DNA of 64,000 bases from Pseudoalteromonas phenolica (GCF_001444405.1 NZ_CP013187.1:1-64000), one strand, 5' to 3'; counted from the stretch's first letter, positions 1 through 9,661 are shown. The notes: generated by a model not told the origin, from the sequence alone. Numbers and translations are program-made.

Positions 1-276
1 AGCTTGGGAAAACTTAATTTGATCACAATTATCGCGTGTGATCTTGGTTGTTTTTTGTTATGATCTGTTGCTCGGATCTAAAATAAAAAACCTTACAAAA
101 CAGGTGTTTAATTATTTTTATCAACAAGATCCTAGTTTTTGCAAAAGTCAATATTGAAGTTGTGGATAAGATCAATTCATAATACCCGGCTTCCACTTAT
201 ATTTTGTGATAATAATTAATCAATTCTTGTACTCTTTTCGATGTACGGGAATATTAACCCATTGGAGTTGTTCAGC
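1..276. other. oriC: Right-hand part of the replication origin (oriC) and dnaA leader
   Basis: AT-rich DNA directly upstream of dnaA. It holds six GATC (Dam/SeqA-type) sites within 173 bp, at 21-24, 40-43, 62-65, 75-78, 128-131 and 170-173, where chance would give fewer than one. It also holds one perfect DnaA box at 161-169. Such GATC clustering next to a DnaA box is typical of gammaproteobacterial origins. The window starts inside the region, so the unwinding element and further boxes may lie to the left. Confidence 0.75.
161..169 (-). promoter_or_regulatory. DnaA box, perfect consensus
   Basis: The plus strand reads TGTGGATAA, the exact reverse complement of the 9-mer TTATCCACA bound by DnaA domain IV. 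It lies 108 bp before the likely dnaA start and next to a GATC site. It could act in origin function, in dnaA autoregulation, or both. Confidence 0.8.
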
Positions 277-1674
277 GTGTATCTGTCTGTTTGGCAAAGT
301 TGTTTATATGTGTTGCAAGATGAATTGCCATCTCAGCAATTTAGTATGTGGGTTAGGCCACTGCAAGCAGAGAGTACCGATGATACTTTGACCATTTATG
401 CACCTAATCGCTTTGTTTTAGATTGGGTCAGGGAAAAATACCTTAATCGTATCAATGAGTTATTAGTTGAAATTTGTGGTGATGAAGCGCCTGAGTTACG
501 TTTTGACGTTGGCACTCCGGTTGCTGCTCAAGTAAATATTCCTACAGAGCAGATAAATAATGTGTCACCTCAAGCAACCAGCAACGAACAAGTTCAAGTG
601 ACCGCTCAGCCTGTTGCAGAACAAAAAGTAGAACCTGCACCTAAATCTGGTTATAAATCTAATATTAAAGAAAACTATACATTTGATAACTTCGTTGAAG
701 GTAAATCAAACCAGTTAGCAAAGGCGGCTGCAACGCAAGTGGCCGATAACCCGGGTAATGCGTTTAACCCTGTTTTTATATATGGTGGTACAGGTTTAGG
801 TAAAACTCACCTTTTACATGCGGTGGGTAATGGCATCATGGAAAAGAAGAAAGATGCCAAAATTGTCTACATGCACTCTGAACGTTTTGTTCAAGACATG
901 GTTAAAGCATTACAAAATAATGCCATTGAAGAGTTTAAGCGTTATTACCGTAGCGTTGACGCTTTGATGATCGATGACATTCAATTCTTCGCAAACAAAG
1001 AGCGTTCGCAAGAAGAGTTTTTCCATACCTTTAATGCTTTATTAGAAGGTAACCAGCAAATTATTTTAACCTCTGACCGTTACCCGAAAGAAATTGAAGG
1101 GGTAGAAGACAGATTAAAATCTCGTTTTGGTTGGGGTTTAACCATAGCCATTGAGCCTCCTGAGCTTGAAACGCGTGTGGCAATCCTGATGAAGAAAGCA
1201 CAGCAAAGTAATATTAATTTACCGCATGAAGTGGCTTTCTTTATCGCGAAAAAATTACGTTCAAATGTACGTGAACTCGAAGGGGCGCTTAACCGTGTGA
1301 TTGCAAATGCAAACTTCACAGGTCGTCCAATTTCTATTGATTTCGTAAAAGAAGCATTGCGTGACTTATTAGCATTGCAAGATAAACTGGTTACGATTGA
1401 TAACATTCAACGTACAGTCGCTGAGTACTATCGTATTCGTGTTTCTGACCTATTATCTAAGCGTCGTAGTCGTTCGGTTGCAAGACCAAGACAAGTGGCG
1501 ATGGCGTTATCTAAAGAATTAACAAACCACAGCTTACCTGAAATTGGCGATGCATTCGGTGGTCGAGATCACACCACTGTGTTACATGCTTGCCGTAAGG
1601 TAAAATCACTTCGTGATGAGAGTCATGAAGTAAAAGAAGATTATCAAAATTTAATTAGAACATTGTCGTCTTAA
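277..1674 (+). CDS. dnaA: Chromosomal replication initiator protein DnaA
   Basis: ATP-dependent initiator that binds DnaA boxes, melts oriC and loads DnaB. I choose GTG at 277 (465 aa): GGAG at 264-267 is well spaced, and the protein then starts YLSVWQSC, matching the usual DnaA N-terminus. The open frame continues up to an ATG at 241. With the GTG start, domain I is about 1-85, followed by a Gln/Pro-rich linker. The AAA+ core has Walker A GGTGLGKT at about 170-177 and Walker B LMIDD at about 230-234. Domain IV carries the signature GGRDHTTVLHAC near 428-439. First gene of the dnaA-dnaN-recF-gyrB block. Confidence 0.97.
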   Translation: MYLSVWQSCLYVLQDELPSQQFSMWVRPLQAESTDDTLTIYAPNRFVLDWVREKYLNRINELLVEICGDEAPELRFDVGTPVAAQVNIPTEQINNVSPQATSNEQVQVTAQPVAEQKVEPAPKSGYKSNIKENYTFDNFVEGKSNQLAKAAATQVADNPGNAFNPVFIYGGTGLGKTHLLHAVGNGIMEKKKDAKIVYMHSERFVQDMVKALQNNAIEEFKRYYRSVDALMIDDIQFFANKERSQEEFFHTFNALLEGNQQIILTSDRYPKEIEGVEDRLKSRFGWGLTIAIEPPELETRVAILMKKAQQSNINLPHEVAFFIAKKLRSNVRELEGALNRVIANANFTGRPISIDFVKEALRDLLALQDKLVTIDNIQRTVAEYYRIRVSDLLSKRRSRSVARPRQVAMALSKELTNHSLPEIGDAFGGRDHTTVLHACRKVKSLRDESHEVKEDYQNLIRTLSS

Positions 1675-1693
1675 TTTTCGGGCTTAATTTATT

Positions 1694-2797
1694 ATGCAAA
1701 TTACAATTTCAAGAGAGCAATTTTTAAAGCCGTTAATGCAGGTTTCAGGTGCCATTGAGCGTAAACACACACTACCTATTCTTTCTAATGTACTGTTAGA
1801 AATTAAAGATGGTGTTTTAGCCATGACGGGTACCGATTTAGAGATTGAATTGGTTGCAAGTTCGCACCTTGAAAATCCAGCTGAAGACGCCAAACTGACT
1901 TTACCGGCTAAGAAGCTACTCGATATCTGTAAAAGCTTACCTGATGGTTCAGAACTCACTTTTTCAATGCAAGAGCATCAAGTGCTTTTAACTAGCGGAA
2001 AAAGTCGCTTTTCATTAACGACTTTGGCAGCTGAAGACTTTCCAAACCTCGAACAGTGGGATGGTGAAGTTGAATTCAAGACGACCCGTTTAGAGTTAAG
2101 ACGTTTATTAGAAAGCACGCATTTCTCAATGGCGAACCAAGATGTGCGTTATTATTTAAATGGTATGTCATTTGAAGTGGATAACAGCGAAATTAAAACT
2201 GTTGCCACTGATGGTCACCGTTTAGCAATTGCGGCTCAGCCATTGTCTGAATCTTTAAATACGCAGCGTCAGTTAATTATTCCAAGAAAGGGTGTGCAAG
2301 AAATTATGCGCCTTTTACCTGCTGACGATGAACTAATCACAATTCAGTTTGGTGCGAACCATGTGCGCCTAATTGATGGTGAATTTACTTTCACCAGTAA
2401 ATTAGTTGATGGTCGTTTTCCTGATTATCGTCGTGTTCTACCACGCGGTGGCGATAAATTAGTGACTGCAAATCGTGAGTGGCTACGTAGTGCATTCCAG
2501 CGTGTATCTATTTTATCGAACGAGAAGTTCCGTGGTGTTCGTCTTAATTTATCAAGTGGTTTATTGAAGATCACAGCGAACAACCCTGAACAAGAACAAG
2601 CAGAAGAAGTGGTTGAAGTGGGTTATCAAGGTGATGACTTAGAAATTGGCTTTAACGTTTCTTATGTTTTAGACGTATTGAATACATTAAAAACAGAAGA
2701 TGTTCAGTTCACTTTATCTGACTCAAACTCAAGTGCATTAATTGAGGGTGTAAGCCAAGATGATGCAATGTATGTTGTGATGCCAATGCGCCTATAG
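1694..2797 (+). CDS. dnaN: DNA polymerase III sliding clamp (beta subunit)
   Basis: Ring-shaped processivity factor that tethers DNA polymerase III and many repair proteins to DNA. The 367-aa product has the family's usual length and three-domain clamp fold. It starts MQITISREQFLKPLMQVSGA and ends in the family-typical YVVMPMRL. It lies 19 bp after dnaA and 3 bp before recF, in the standard dnaA-dnaN-recF order, so co-transcription is likely. No strong Shine-Dalgarno precedes the ATG. Confidence 0.97.
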   Translation: MQITISREQFLKPLMQVSGAIERKHTLPILSNVLLEIKDGVLAMTGTDLEIELVASSHLENPAEDAKLTLPAKKLLDICKSLPDGSELTFSMQEHQVLLTSGKSRFSLTTLAAEDFPNLEQWDGEVEFKTTRLELRRLLESTHFSMANQDVRYYLNGMSFEVDNSEIKTVATDGHRLAIAAQPLSESLNTQRQLIIPRKGVQEIMRLLPADDELITIQFGANHVRLIDGEFTFTSKLVDGRFPDYRRVLPRGGDKLVTANREWLRSAFQRVSILSNEKFRGVRLNLSSGLLKITANNPEQEQAEEVVEVGYQGDDLEIGFNVSYVLDVLNTLKTEDVQFTLSDSNSSALIEGVSQDDAMYVVMPMRL

Positions 2798-2800
2798 TTT

Positions 2801-3886
2801 ATGAGTTTGAATTATATTAGCCTCAATCATTTTCGAAATATTGAGGCTTTATCATTTCAGCCAAGCGCAGACATTAATATTATTTATGGTGCGAATGGCA
2901 GCGGTAAAACCAGTCTTCTCGAAGCTATTTATTTCCTTTCTCACGGCAAATCTTTTCGTACTAACAAGCAGAAACTCCTAATTCATTATGAGCATGAGTC
3001 TTGTATTGTTCATGCTAAAAAACAACACCTTAACTTGTCTATACCTGTAGGAATTAGTAAGAACAAGCAAGGTGAAACACAGCTAAAAATACAAGGACAA
3101 GCCAGTAGAAAAATCTCAGAACTGGCCCAATTGTTACCTGTGCAAGTGATAACTCCTGAAAGTTATGAGTTGTTTTTTGGTGGGCCAAAAGAGCGTAGAA
3201 AGTTTCTTGATTTAGGCGTGTTCCACGTGGAACATTCTTTTTTTAATGCATGGCGGCAGTTCAATAAAATTCTAAAGCAACGTAATGCACTCCTAAAATC
3301 TCGTCCACATAATTACGCCGAACAAATCAAATTCTGGGACGTTGAATTTATTAAGGTGGCCGATCAAATAAATATTGCAAGAAAAGCCTATATAGAGAGG
3401 TTTAATGCGTATTTTTTTGATAAAATAGTGAGTCAAATACCTATATTTTCTGGCCTAGAATTGCGTTATGATGCTGGTTGGAAAGAAGACTTAGCTAGCA
3501 CGTTAAAAGCGAACTTTGAGCGTGATGTTAAGCTTGGATATACGAGTAAAGGGCCGCATAAAGCTGATTTTAGCTTTTATATAAATGGTCATAGTATAGA
3601 AAATATTTTTTCTCGGGGTCAGTTAAAACTGTTGTTGTATGCGTTAAAGATTACGCAAAACACCTTAATTGAAACCGAAACGAAAAAGCAGTCGATATTG
3701 CTAATCGATGATTTACCCTCAGAGTTAGGGGAAGAAACGATGACAAGTGTGGCTGAATTATTAAAATTATGTCAGTCACAGCTATTTATTACGGCTATTA
3801 CTGCTGAAAGTATTTCTGCTGTTGTGGAACCAATACAAAGAGAAAAGAAAATGTTCCACGTGAAACATGGCAGTTTAACAACATAA
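2801..3886 (+). CDS. recF: DNA replication and repair protein RecF
   Basis: SMC-like ATPase that helps RecOR load RecA at single-strand gaps. The 361-aa product has Walker A GANGSGKT at residues 30-37 and an ABC-type Walker B, SILLIDDLPSELG, near residue 300. It starts 3 bp after dnaN and ends 15 bp before gyrB. Two parS-like palindromes lie inside the reading frame (3219-3234 and 3852-3867) and encode the peptides FHVEH and FHVKH. The second lies in the last dozen codons. The coding sequence itself looks intact. Confidence 0.96.
   Translation: MSLNYISLNHFRNIEALSFQPSADINIIYGANGSGKTSLLEAIYFLSHGKSFRTNKQKLLIHYEHESCIVHAKKQHLNLSIPVGISKNKQGETQLKIQGQASRKISELAQLLPVQVITPESYELFFGGPKERRKFLDLGVFHVEHSFFNAWRQFNKILKQRNALLKSRPHNYAEQIKFWDVEFIKVADQINIARKAYIERFNAYFFDKIVSQIPIFSGLELRYDAGWKEDLASTLKANFERDVKLGYTSKGPHKADFSFYINGHSIENIFSRGQLKLLLYALKITQNTLIETETKKQSILLIDDLPSELGEETMTSVAELLKLCQSQLFITAITAESISAVVEPIQREKKMFHVKHGSLTT
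3219..3234. promoter_or_regulatory. parS: parS-like ParB-binding site 1, inside recF
   Basis: The sequence TGTTCCACGTGGAACA is a perfect 16-bp palindrome and matches the parS consensus known from Pseudomonas and related bacteria. Origin-proximal location, about 3 kb from oriC, is where chromosomal parS sites normally cluster. The parA and parB genes are not in this window. Confidence 0.85.
3852..3867. promoter_or_regulatory. parS: parS-like ParB-binding site 2, at the 3' end of recF
   Basis: The sequence TGTTCCACGTGAAACA matches the classic parS 16-mer, as in Bacillus subtilis. It differs from the upstream site at one position. It lies 633 bp from site 1 and about 35 bp before the gyrB start. 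Confidence 0.85.
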
Positions 3887-3901
3887 AATTGGAAGAAACC
3901 C

Positions 3902-6325
3902 ATGTCTGAAAATTACGATTCGTCCAGTATTAAAGTACTGAAAGGATTGGATGCGGTAAGAAAGCGTCCGGGAATGTATATAGGGGATACAGATGATGGC
4001 ACTGGTCTTCATCATATGGTATTCGAAGTAGTAGATAACTCTATCGATGAAGCATTAGCTGGTTATTGTGATGATATCTTCGTAACTATTCATACTGACG
4101 GTTCTGTATCAGTTCGAGATAATGGACGTGGTATTCCTACCTCTATTCACCCTGAAGAAGGGGTATCTGCTGCCGAAGTTATCATGACGGTACTTCATGC
4201 CGGTGGTAAATTCGATGATAACTCATATAAAGTATCAGGCGGTCTTCACGGTGTAGGTGTTTCAGTAGTAAACGCGCTATCTGAAAAGTTGCAACTTACA
4301 ATCCGTCGTGAGGGTAAACTTCACCAGCAAAAATATACAATGGGTGTACCAGATGCACCGCTAGCTGAGATTGGTGAATCTGAAACTACAGGTACTGAGT
4401 TACGCTTCTGGCCAAGTGCTGAAACTTTTTCTGATACAAATTTCCACTACGATATTCTTGCAAAACGTCTTCGTGAACTTTCATTCCTTAACTCAGGTGT
4501 GAGTATTATCCTGACCGATGAGCGTGAAGAGAATAAGCAAGACCACTTCAAATATGAAGGTGGTATTCAAGCTTTCGTTGAATATCTAAACCGTAAGAAA
4601 ACACCTGTACATCAGAATGTATTCAACTTCACTTCTGAGCGTGAAGATGGCATTAGTGTTGAAGTATCAATGCAGTGGAATGACGGTTTCCAAGAAAACA
4701 TCTACTGTTTCACGAACAATATTCCTCAGCGTGACGGTGGTACTCACTTAGCGGGTTTCCGTGCTGCACTGACTCGTACTCTGAACAACTACATGGAAAA
4801 GGAAGGCTTTAACAAGAAAGCGAAAACAGCAAGTAACGCGACAGGCGATGATGCGCGTGAAGGCCTAACAGCTGTTGTGAGTGTTAAAGTACCAGATCCA
4901 AAGTTCTCTTCTCAGACCAAAGATAAACTTGTATCAAGTGAAGTTAAGTCAGCTGTTGAACAAGCCATGGCTGAAAAACTTAACGAGTATCTACTAGAAA
5001 ATCCGAATGATGCGAAGACGGTTGTAAATAAGATCATTGACGCTGCTCGTGCGCGTGAAGCTGCACGTAAAGCACGTGAAATGACTCGCCGTAAAGGCGC
5101 AATGGATTTAGCGGGCTTACCTGGTAAGCTGGCTGATTGCCAAGAAAAAGACCCAGCACTGTCTGAACTATATATAGTGGAGGGTGACTCGGCGGGTGGT
5201 TCTGCGAAGCAAGGTCGTAACCGTAAGAACCAAGCAATCCTGCCGCTGAAAGGTAAAATTCTGAACGTTGAGAAAGCACGCTTTGATAAGATGCTATCTT
5301 CTCAAGAAGTGGCAACGCTTATTACTGCACTTGGTTGTGGTATTGGCCGTGACGAATACAACCCAGAAAAGCTGCGTTATCACCGTATCATCATCATGAC
5401 CGATGCTGACGTCGATGGTTCGCACATTCGTACGTTACTATTGACCTTCTTCTACCGTCAGATGCCTGAAATCATTGAGCGTGGTTATGTGTATATTGCT
5501 CAGCCGCCACTTTATAAAGTAAAGAAAGGTAAGCAAGAGCAGTACATTAAAGATGAAAATGCGCTTACTGGCTACTTATTAGAGTTAGCATTAAATGGTG
5601 CTGCGTTATATCCAGCTGAAGGTGCTGCTGCAATTGAAGGCAATGCACTAGCAAATATCGTTTATGATTATCAGAAAACGGTAGAAGTGTTAGAGCGATT
5701 AAATCGTAAATACCCTGCATCAGTAACGAATCGTTTAATCTATCAACCTGAGATCACAGAAGCAGATCTATCTGATAAAGACAAAGTAACTAGCTGGACA
5801 GAACGTTTAGTCGCTGACCTTGTAGAAAAAGATGAAGATGCAACTATCTTTAATGCTGAAGTAGCGCACGACGAAGAGCGTCATATGTACTACCCAGTGG
5901 TTAAGATCCGTCAGCACGGTGTTGATAAAGCTTATACACTAGACTACAACTTCATTACGTCTAAAGATTATGTACGTATCGCAAACACAGGTAAGCAAAT
6001 GGCGAACTTGATGGAAGAGAGCGGTTACGTACAACGTGGTGAGAAGACGCACCCAGTTACTGATTTTGTATCAGGCCTTGATTGGTTAGTGAGTGAATCT
6101 AAGCGTGGCTTGTATACACAACGCTATAAAGGATTGGGTGAAATGAACCCAGACCAGCTTTGGGAAACAACGATGGATCCAGGTGCACGTCGCATGCTTC
6201 AGGTAACCATTGAAGATGCCATTGCAGCTGACCAATTGTTTGCGACATTGATGGGTGACCAAGTTGAACCTCGTCGTGAGTTCATCGAGAGCAATGCATT
6301 GCGTGTTGTGAACTTAGACGTTTAA
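3902..6325 (+). CDS. gyrB: DNA gyrase subunit B
   Basis: ATPase subunit of gyrase, which introduces negative supercoils together with GyrA. The 807-aa product is close to the E. coli length. The GHKL ATPase region shows VVDNSIDEAL, a GRGIPT loop and GGLHGVGVSVVNALS. The TOPRIM domain shows EGDSAGGSAKQGRNR and DADVDGSHI, and the C-terminus has the family motif QRYKGLGEMNPDQLWETT. A GGAAG Shine-Dalgarno precedes the ATG. Last gene of the dnaA block, closed by a strong terminator at 6347-6374. Confidence 0.98.
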   Translation: MSENYDSSSIKVLKGLDAVRKRPGMYIGDTDDGTGLHHMVFEVVDNSIDEALAGYCDDIFVTIHTDGSVSVRDNGRGIPTSIHPEEGVSAAEVIMTVLHAGGKFDDNSYKVSGGLHGVGVSVVNALSEKLQLTIRREGKLHQQKYTMGVPDAPLAEIGESETTGTELRFWPSAETFSDTNFHYDILAKRLRELSFLNSGVSIILTDEREENKQDHFKYEGGIQAFVEYLNRKKTPVHQNVFNFTSEREDGISVEVSMQWNDGFQENIYCFTNNIPQRDGGTHLAGFRAALTRTLNNYMEKEGFNKKAKTASNATGDDAREGLTAVVSVKVPDPKFSSQTKDKLVSSEVKSAVEQAMAEKLNEYLLENPNDAKTVVNKIIDAARAREAARKAREMTRRKGAMDLAGLPGKLADCQEKDPALSELYIVEGDSAGGSAKQGRNRKNQAILPLKGKILNVEKARFDKMLSSQEVATLITALGCGIGRDEYNPEKLRYHRIIIMTDADVDGSHIRTLLLTFFYRQMPEIIERGYVYIAQPPLYKVKKGKQEQYIKDENALTGYLLELALNGAALYPAEGAAAIEGNALANIVYDYQKTVEVLERLNRKYPASVTNRLIYQPEITEADLSDKDKVTSWTERLVADLVEKDEDATIFNAEVAHDEERHMYYPVVKIRQHGVDKAYTLDYNFITSKDYVRIANTGKQMANLMEESGYVQRGEKTHPVTDFVSGLDWLVSESKRGLYTQRYKGLGEMNPDQLWETTMDPGARRMLQVTIEDAIAADQLFATLMGDQVEPRREFIESNALRVVNLDV

Positions 6326-6346
6326 TCGAGTTCTAAAATAATATTT

Positions 6347-6374
6347 AAAAAGGCGGGTTTTCCCGCCTTTTTTT
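6347..6374 (+). terminator. Intrinsic terminator after gyrB
   Basis: GC-rich stem AAGGCGGG / CCCGCCTT with a TTTT loop followed by a run of T. It lies 20 bp after the gyrB stop. Confidence 0.9.
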
Positions 6375-6504
6375 ATGTTTGATGCTTAAAACCCTGCACA
6401 GCACGCGGTATACTGAGCATAATTTTCAATCACAAAACCCTGCGTGATTAGCCATTTGATGTGAGCTAGTAAAGCGCAATGAGCCAAATTAAATTAAGCC
6501 AACT

Positions 6505-7404
6505 ATGCAAAAATACGATTTAAAAACCTTTCAAGGCTTGATCCTGGCACTACAGGATTACTGGGCACAGCAAGGCTGTGTGATCGCTCAGCCACTTGAT
6601 ATGGAAGTAGGCGCGGGTACATTCCACCCACTGACATTCTTAAAATCAATTGGTCCAGAGCCAATGTCGAGTGCTTATGTACAACCATGTCGTCGTCCTA
6701 CAGATGGCCGCTACGGTGAGAACCCAAACCGTCTTCAACATTATTATCAATTCCAAGTTGTGTTAAAGCCATCTCCAGATAATATTCAAGAGCTGTATTT
6801 AGGTTCACTTGCTGCGATGGGCATTGATACGTTAACGCATGAAGTTCGTTTCGTAGAAGATAACTGGGAATCACCAACGCTAGGTGCTTGGGGTCTTGGT
6901 TGGGAAGTGTGGTTAAATGGCATGGAGGTGACTCAGTTCACCTACTTCCAACAGGTGGGCGGCTTAGAATGCGCACCGGTAACTGGCGAAATCACTTACG
7001 GTCTTGAACGTCTTGCTATGTATATACAAGGTGTAGACAGTATTTATGACTTAGTATGGACTGATGGCCCAATGGGTAAAGTCACTTATGGTGATGTATT
7101 CCATCAGAACGAAGTTGAACAGTCGACTTATAACTTTGAGCACGCGGATGTTGATGCTTTGTTTGCACAGTTTGATCAATGTGAAAAAGAAAGTGAAAAA
7201 CTGATTGAAGCAGGTTTACCACTACCAGCATATGAGCAGGTAATGAAAGCATCTCATGCCTTCAATTTATTAGATGCCCGTCATGCTATCTCAGTAACAG
7301 AGCGTCAACGTTATATCCTTCGTGTACGCGCATTATCTAAAGCTTGTGCACAGGCATATTATGAAGCGCGTGAAGCGCTTGGTTTCCCGCTTTGTAAGGA
7401 CTGA
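6505..7404 (+). CDS. glyQ: Glycine--tRNA ligase, alpha subunit
   Basis: Catalytic subunit of the bacterial alpha2beta2 glycyl-tRNA synthetase, which charges tRNA-Gly. The 299-aa product aligns along its length with E. coli GlyQ (MQKYDLKTFQGLILALQDYW at the start, then RRPTDGRYGENPNRLQHYYQ and EVEQSTYNFE). Two bases separate its stop from glyS, so the pair is clearly an operon. The 179-bp gap to gyrB contains the gyrB terminator and presumably a separate promoter. Confidence 0.97.
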   Translation: MQKYDLKTFQGLILALQDYWAQQGCVIAQPLDMEVGAGTFHPLTFLKSIGPEPMSSAYVQPCRRPTDGRYGENPNRLQHYYQFQVVLKPSPDNIQELYLGSLAAMGIDTLTHEVRFVEDNWESPTLGAWGLGWEVWLNGMEVTQFTYFQQVGGLECAPVTGEITYGLERLAMYIQGVDSIYDLVWTDGPMGKVTYGDVFHQNEVEQSTYNFEHADVDALFAQFDQCEKESEKLIEAGLPLPAYEQVMKASHAFNLLDARHAISVTERQRYILRVRALSKACAQAYYEAREALGFPLCKD

Positions 7405-7406
7405 TC

Positions 7407-9476
7407 ATGACAACTGAAAATTTATTAGTAGAAATTGGTACTGAAGAGTTACCACCAAAATCACTGCGCAAACTAGCGACGGCTTTTGCAGACAACCTAA
7501 CTGAAGAGTTGAAAGTATTAGAGTTATCTTTCGAAAGCATTAACTGGTATGCATCACCACGCCGTTTAGGTTTACAGGTTTCAGCGCTTGCGACCGAACA
7601 GCAAGATAAAATTGTAGAAAAACGTGGTCCTGCGACTAAGGCAGCTTTTGATGCTGATGGTAACCCAACTAAAGCGGCCATGGGTTGGGCGTGTGGTTGT
7701 GGTATCGAAGTGAGCGAAGCTGAAACGCTAGAAACAGAAAAGGGCGCTTGGTTACTTCACCGTGCGACAGTAAAAGGTCAAGCGGCTACAGAGCTACTTG
7801 CAGATGCAATTAACAAAGCGCTGGCTAAATTGCCTATTCCAAAACCTATGCGTTGGGGCGCGAATAAAACACAGTTTATTCGTCCTGTGCATACTGTGGC
7901 TGCACTTCTTGGCGGCACACAAGTACAAGGTGAAGTACTAGGTAAAGCGATCAGTAATGAACTGCAAGGTCACCGTTTTCATCATCCAGCACGTGTAACT
8001 GTAAACCACGCTGATGAGGTATTCGAAACGCTTAAGTCAGCTTATGTTGTTGCAGATTACGAAGCACGTAAAGCACAAATTCGTGCACAAATCGAAGAAG
8101 CTGCTGCGGCAGTTGACGCGGTTGTGGCAATGGATGAAGACCTACTTGAAGAAGTGACTTCACTCGTTGAGTGGCCGGTTACACTAACAGCGTCATTCGA
8201 AGAAGAGTTCTTAGCAGTACCTGATGAAGCGCTCATCTATACCATGAAGGACGACCAGAAGTACTTCCCGCTATTAGACAAAGCAGGCAACTTAATTAAT
8301 AAGTTCTTATTTGTGTCTAACATTGAAAGTAAAGATCCAAGTGTGGTTATCTCAGGTAATGAAAAGGTTGTTCGTCCTCGTCTAGCTGATGCACAATTCT
8401 TCTTTGAAACCGATAAAAAGAAAACCCTTGAAAGCCGCCTAGAATCTTTAGGTAGCGTATTATTCCAAAAGCAGCTTGGTACTTTAAAAGACAAGTCAGA
8501 GCGCATTGCGGCATTAGCGGGTTATATCGCTGAGCAAGTTGGTGCAGACAAGGCATTAGCTGAACGTGCAGGTCTATTAAGTAAAACAGACCTAATGACT
8601 GAAATGGTCATGGAGTTCACTGACGTACAAGGTGTAATGGGGATGCATTACGCACGTATTGACGGCGAAGCAGAAGAAGTTGCGCTAGCACAAAACGAGC
8701 AATATATGCCGCGTTTTGCTGGTGATAACTTACCATCAAATCCTATCAGCTATGCTGTTGCCTTGGCAGATAAGTTCGACACGCTAGTGGGTATCTTTGG
8801 TATTGGTCAAGCACCAAAAGGTGACAAAGACCCGTTTGCACTTCGTCGCGCAGCCATCGGTGCACTTCGTATTATGGTTGAGAAAGAGCTTAAGTTAGAT
8901 ATCCATGACATTGTTGCTAAGTCTCAGGAGTTATTTGCTGACAAGCTAAGCAATGACAATGTGGCTGAAGACGTGTTTGAATTTATGTTAGGTCGTTTCC
9001 GTGCTTGGTACCAAGATGAAGGTATCAGTGTTGATGTGATCCAAGCAGTATTAGCACGTCGTCCATCTTCACCAGCTGATTTCGACCGTCGTGTTAAAGC
9101 GGTAAGTCACTTCCGTACATTAGCAGAAGCTGAAAGTTTGGCTGCAGCGAATAAGCGTGTAAACAATATTCTTGCTAAGAATAATGTGACTAGTGATGCA
9201 GCTGTAGATAACGCTTTATTAGCCGAAGACGCAGAGAAAGTGCTAGCAGCACAAGTTGCTGAGTTAACCGAAGCGCTTGCACCAGTTTACGCTGCAGGTG
9301 ATTATCAAGGTGCATTAACGCAACTGGCAAGCCTACGAGAAGCGGTAGATAACTTCTTCGATAATGTAATGGTAATGGCTGATGATGAAGCGGTGAAGAA
9401 TAACCGTTTAGCGCTGCTAAGTCAGTTAAGTCGCTTGTTCTTAAATACAGCGGATATCTCGGTCCTTCAAAATTAA
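7407..9476 (+). CDS. glyS: Glycine--tRNA ligase, beta subunit
   Basis: Beta subunit of glycyl-tRNA synthetase, needed for tRNA-Gly binding. At 689 aa it equals the E. coli length. It starts TTENLLVEIGTEELPPKSL, carries the GPATKAAFD and YTMKDDQKYFPL segments typical of the family, and ends with the helical anticodon-binding region (FFDNVMVMADDEAVKNNRLA). Translated right behind glyQ and followed by an intrinsic terminator. Confidence 0.97.
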   Translation: MTTENLLVEIGTEELPPKSLRKLATAFADNLTEELKVLELSFESINWYASPRRLGLQVSALATEQQDKIVEKRGPATKAAFDADGNPTKAAMGWACGCGIEVSEAETLETEKGAWLLHRATVKGQAATELLADAINKALAKLPIPKPMRWGANKTQFIRPVHTVAALLGGTQVQGEVLGKAISNELQGHRFHHPARVTVNHADEVFETLKSAYVVADYEARKAQIRAQIEEAAAAVDAVVAMDEDLLEEVTSLVEWPVTLTASFEEEFLAVPDEALIYTMKDDQKYFPLLDKAGNLINKFLFVSNIESKDPSVVISGNEKVVRPRLADAQFFFETDKKKTLESRLESLGSVLFQKQLGTLKDKSERIAALAGYIAEQVGADKALAERAGLLSKTDLMTEMVMEFTDVQGVMGMHYARIDGEAEEVALAQNEQYMPRFAGDNLPSNPISYAVALADKFDTLVGIFGIGQAPKGDKDPFALRRAAIGALRIMVEKELKLDIHDIVAKSQELFADKLSNDNVAEDVFEFMLGRFRAWYQDEGISVDVIQAVLARRPSSPADFDRRVKAVSHFRTLAEAESLAAANKRVNNILAKNNVTSDAAVDNALLAEDAEKVLAAQVAELTEALAPVYAAGDYQGALTQLASLREAVDNFFDNVMVMADDEAVKNNRLALLSQLSRLFLNTADISVLQN

Positions 9477-9497
9477 TCTGTTTGATTGAGAACGTGT

Positions 9498-9527
9498 CAA
9501 AAGCCAACCTCAGCGGTTGGCTTTTTG
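9498..9527 (+). terminator. Intrinsic terminator after glyQS
   Basis: Stem AAAGCCAACC / GGTTGGCTTT with loop TCAGC, followed by T residues. It lies about 20 bp past the glyS stop. Confidence 0.85.
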
Positions 9528-9661
9528 TCATTTAGTGTTAGAGGGTTACAAACTCTTTTACAAAATACTTCGCACTTTTACAGTTGTTTTGATTCTAATG
9601 GGTATGAATTAGAACAGCTCAGAACTAAGCTGAGCAAAATGGCTGAGAGGAATTTAAAAGT

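Noticed and set aside
5072..5084. CACGTGAAAT in gyrB as a parS site
   Set aside because: The left half does not match the palindrome; chance occurrence of CACGTG.
7337..7681. 114-codon minus-strand frame across the glyQ/glyS junction
   Set aside because: Opposite-strand shadow of two well-supported genes, without a ribosome site.
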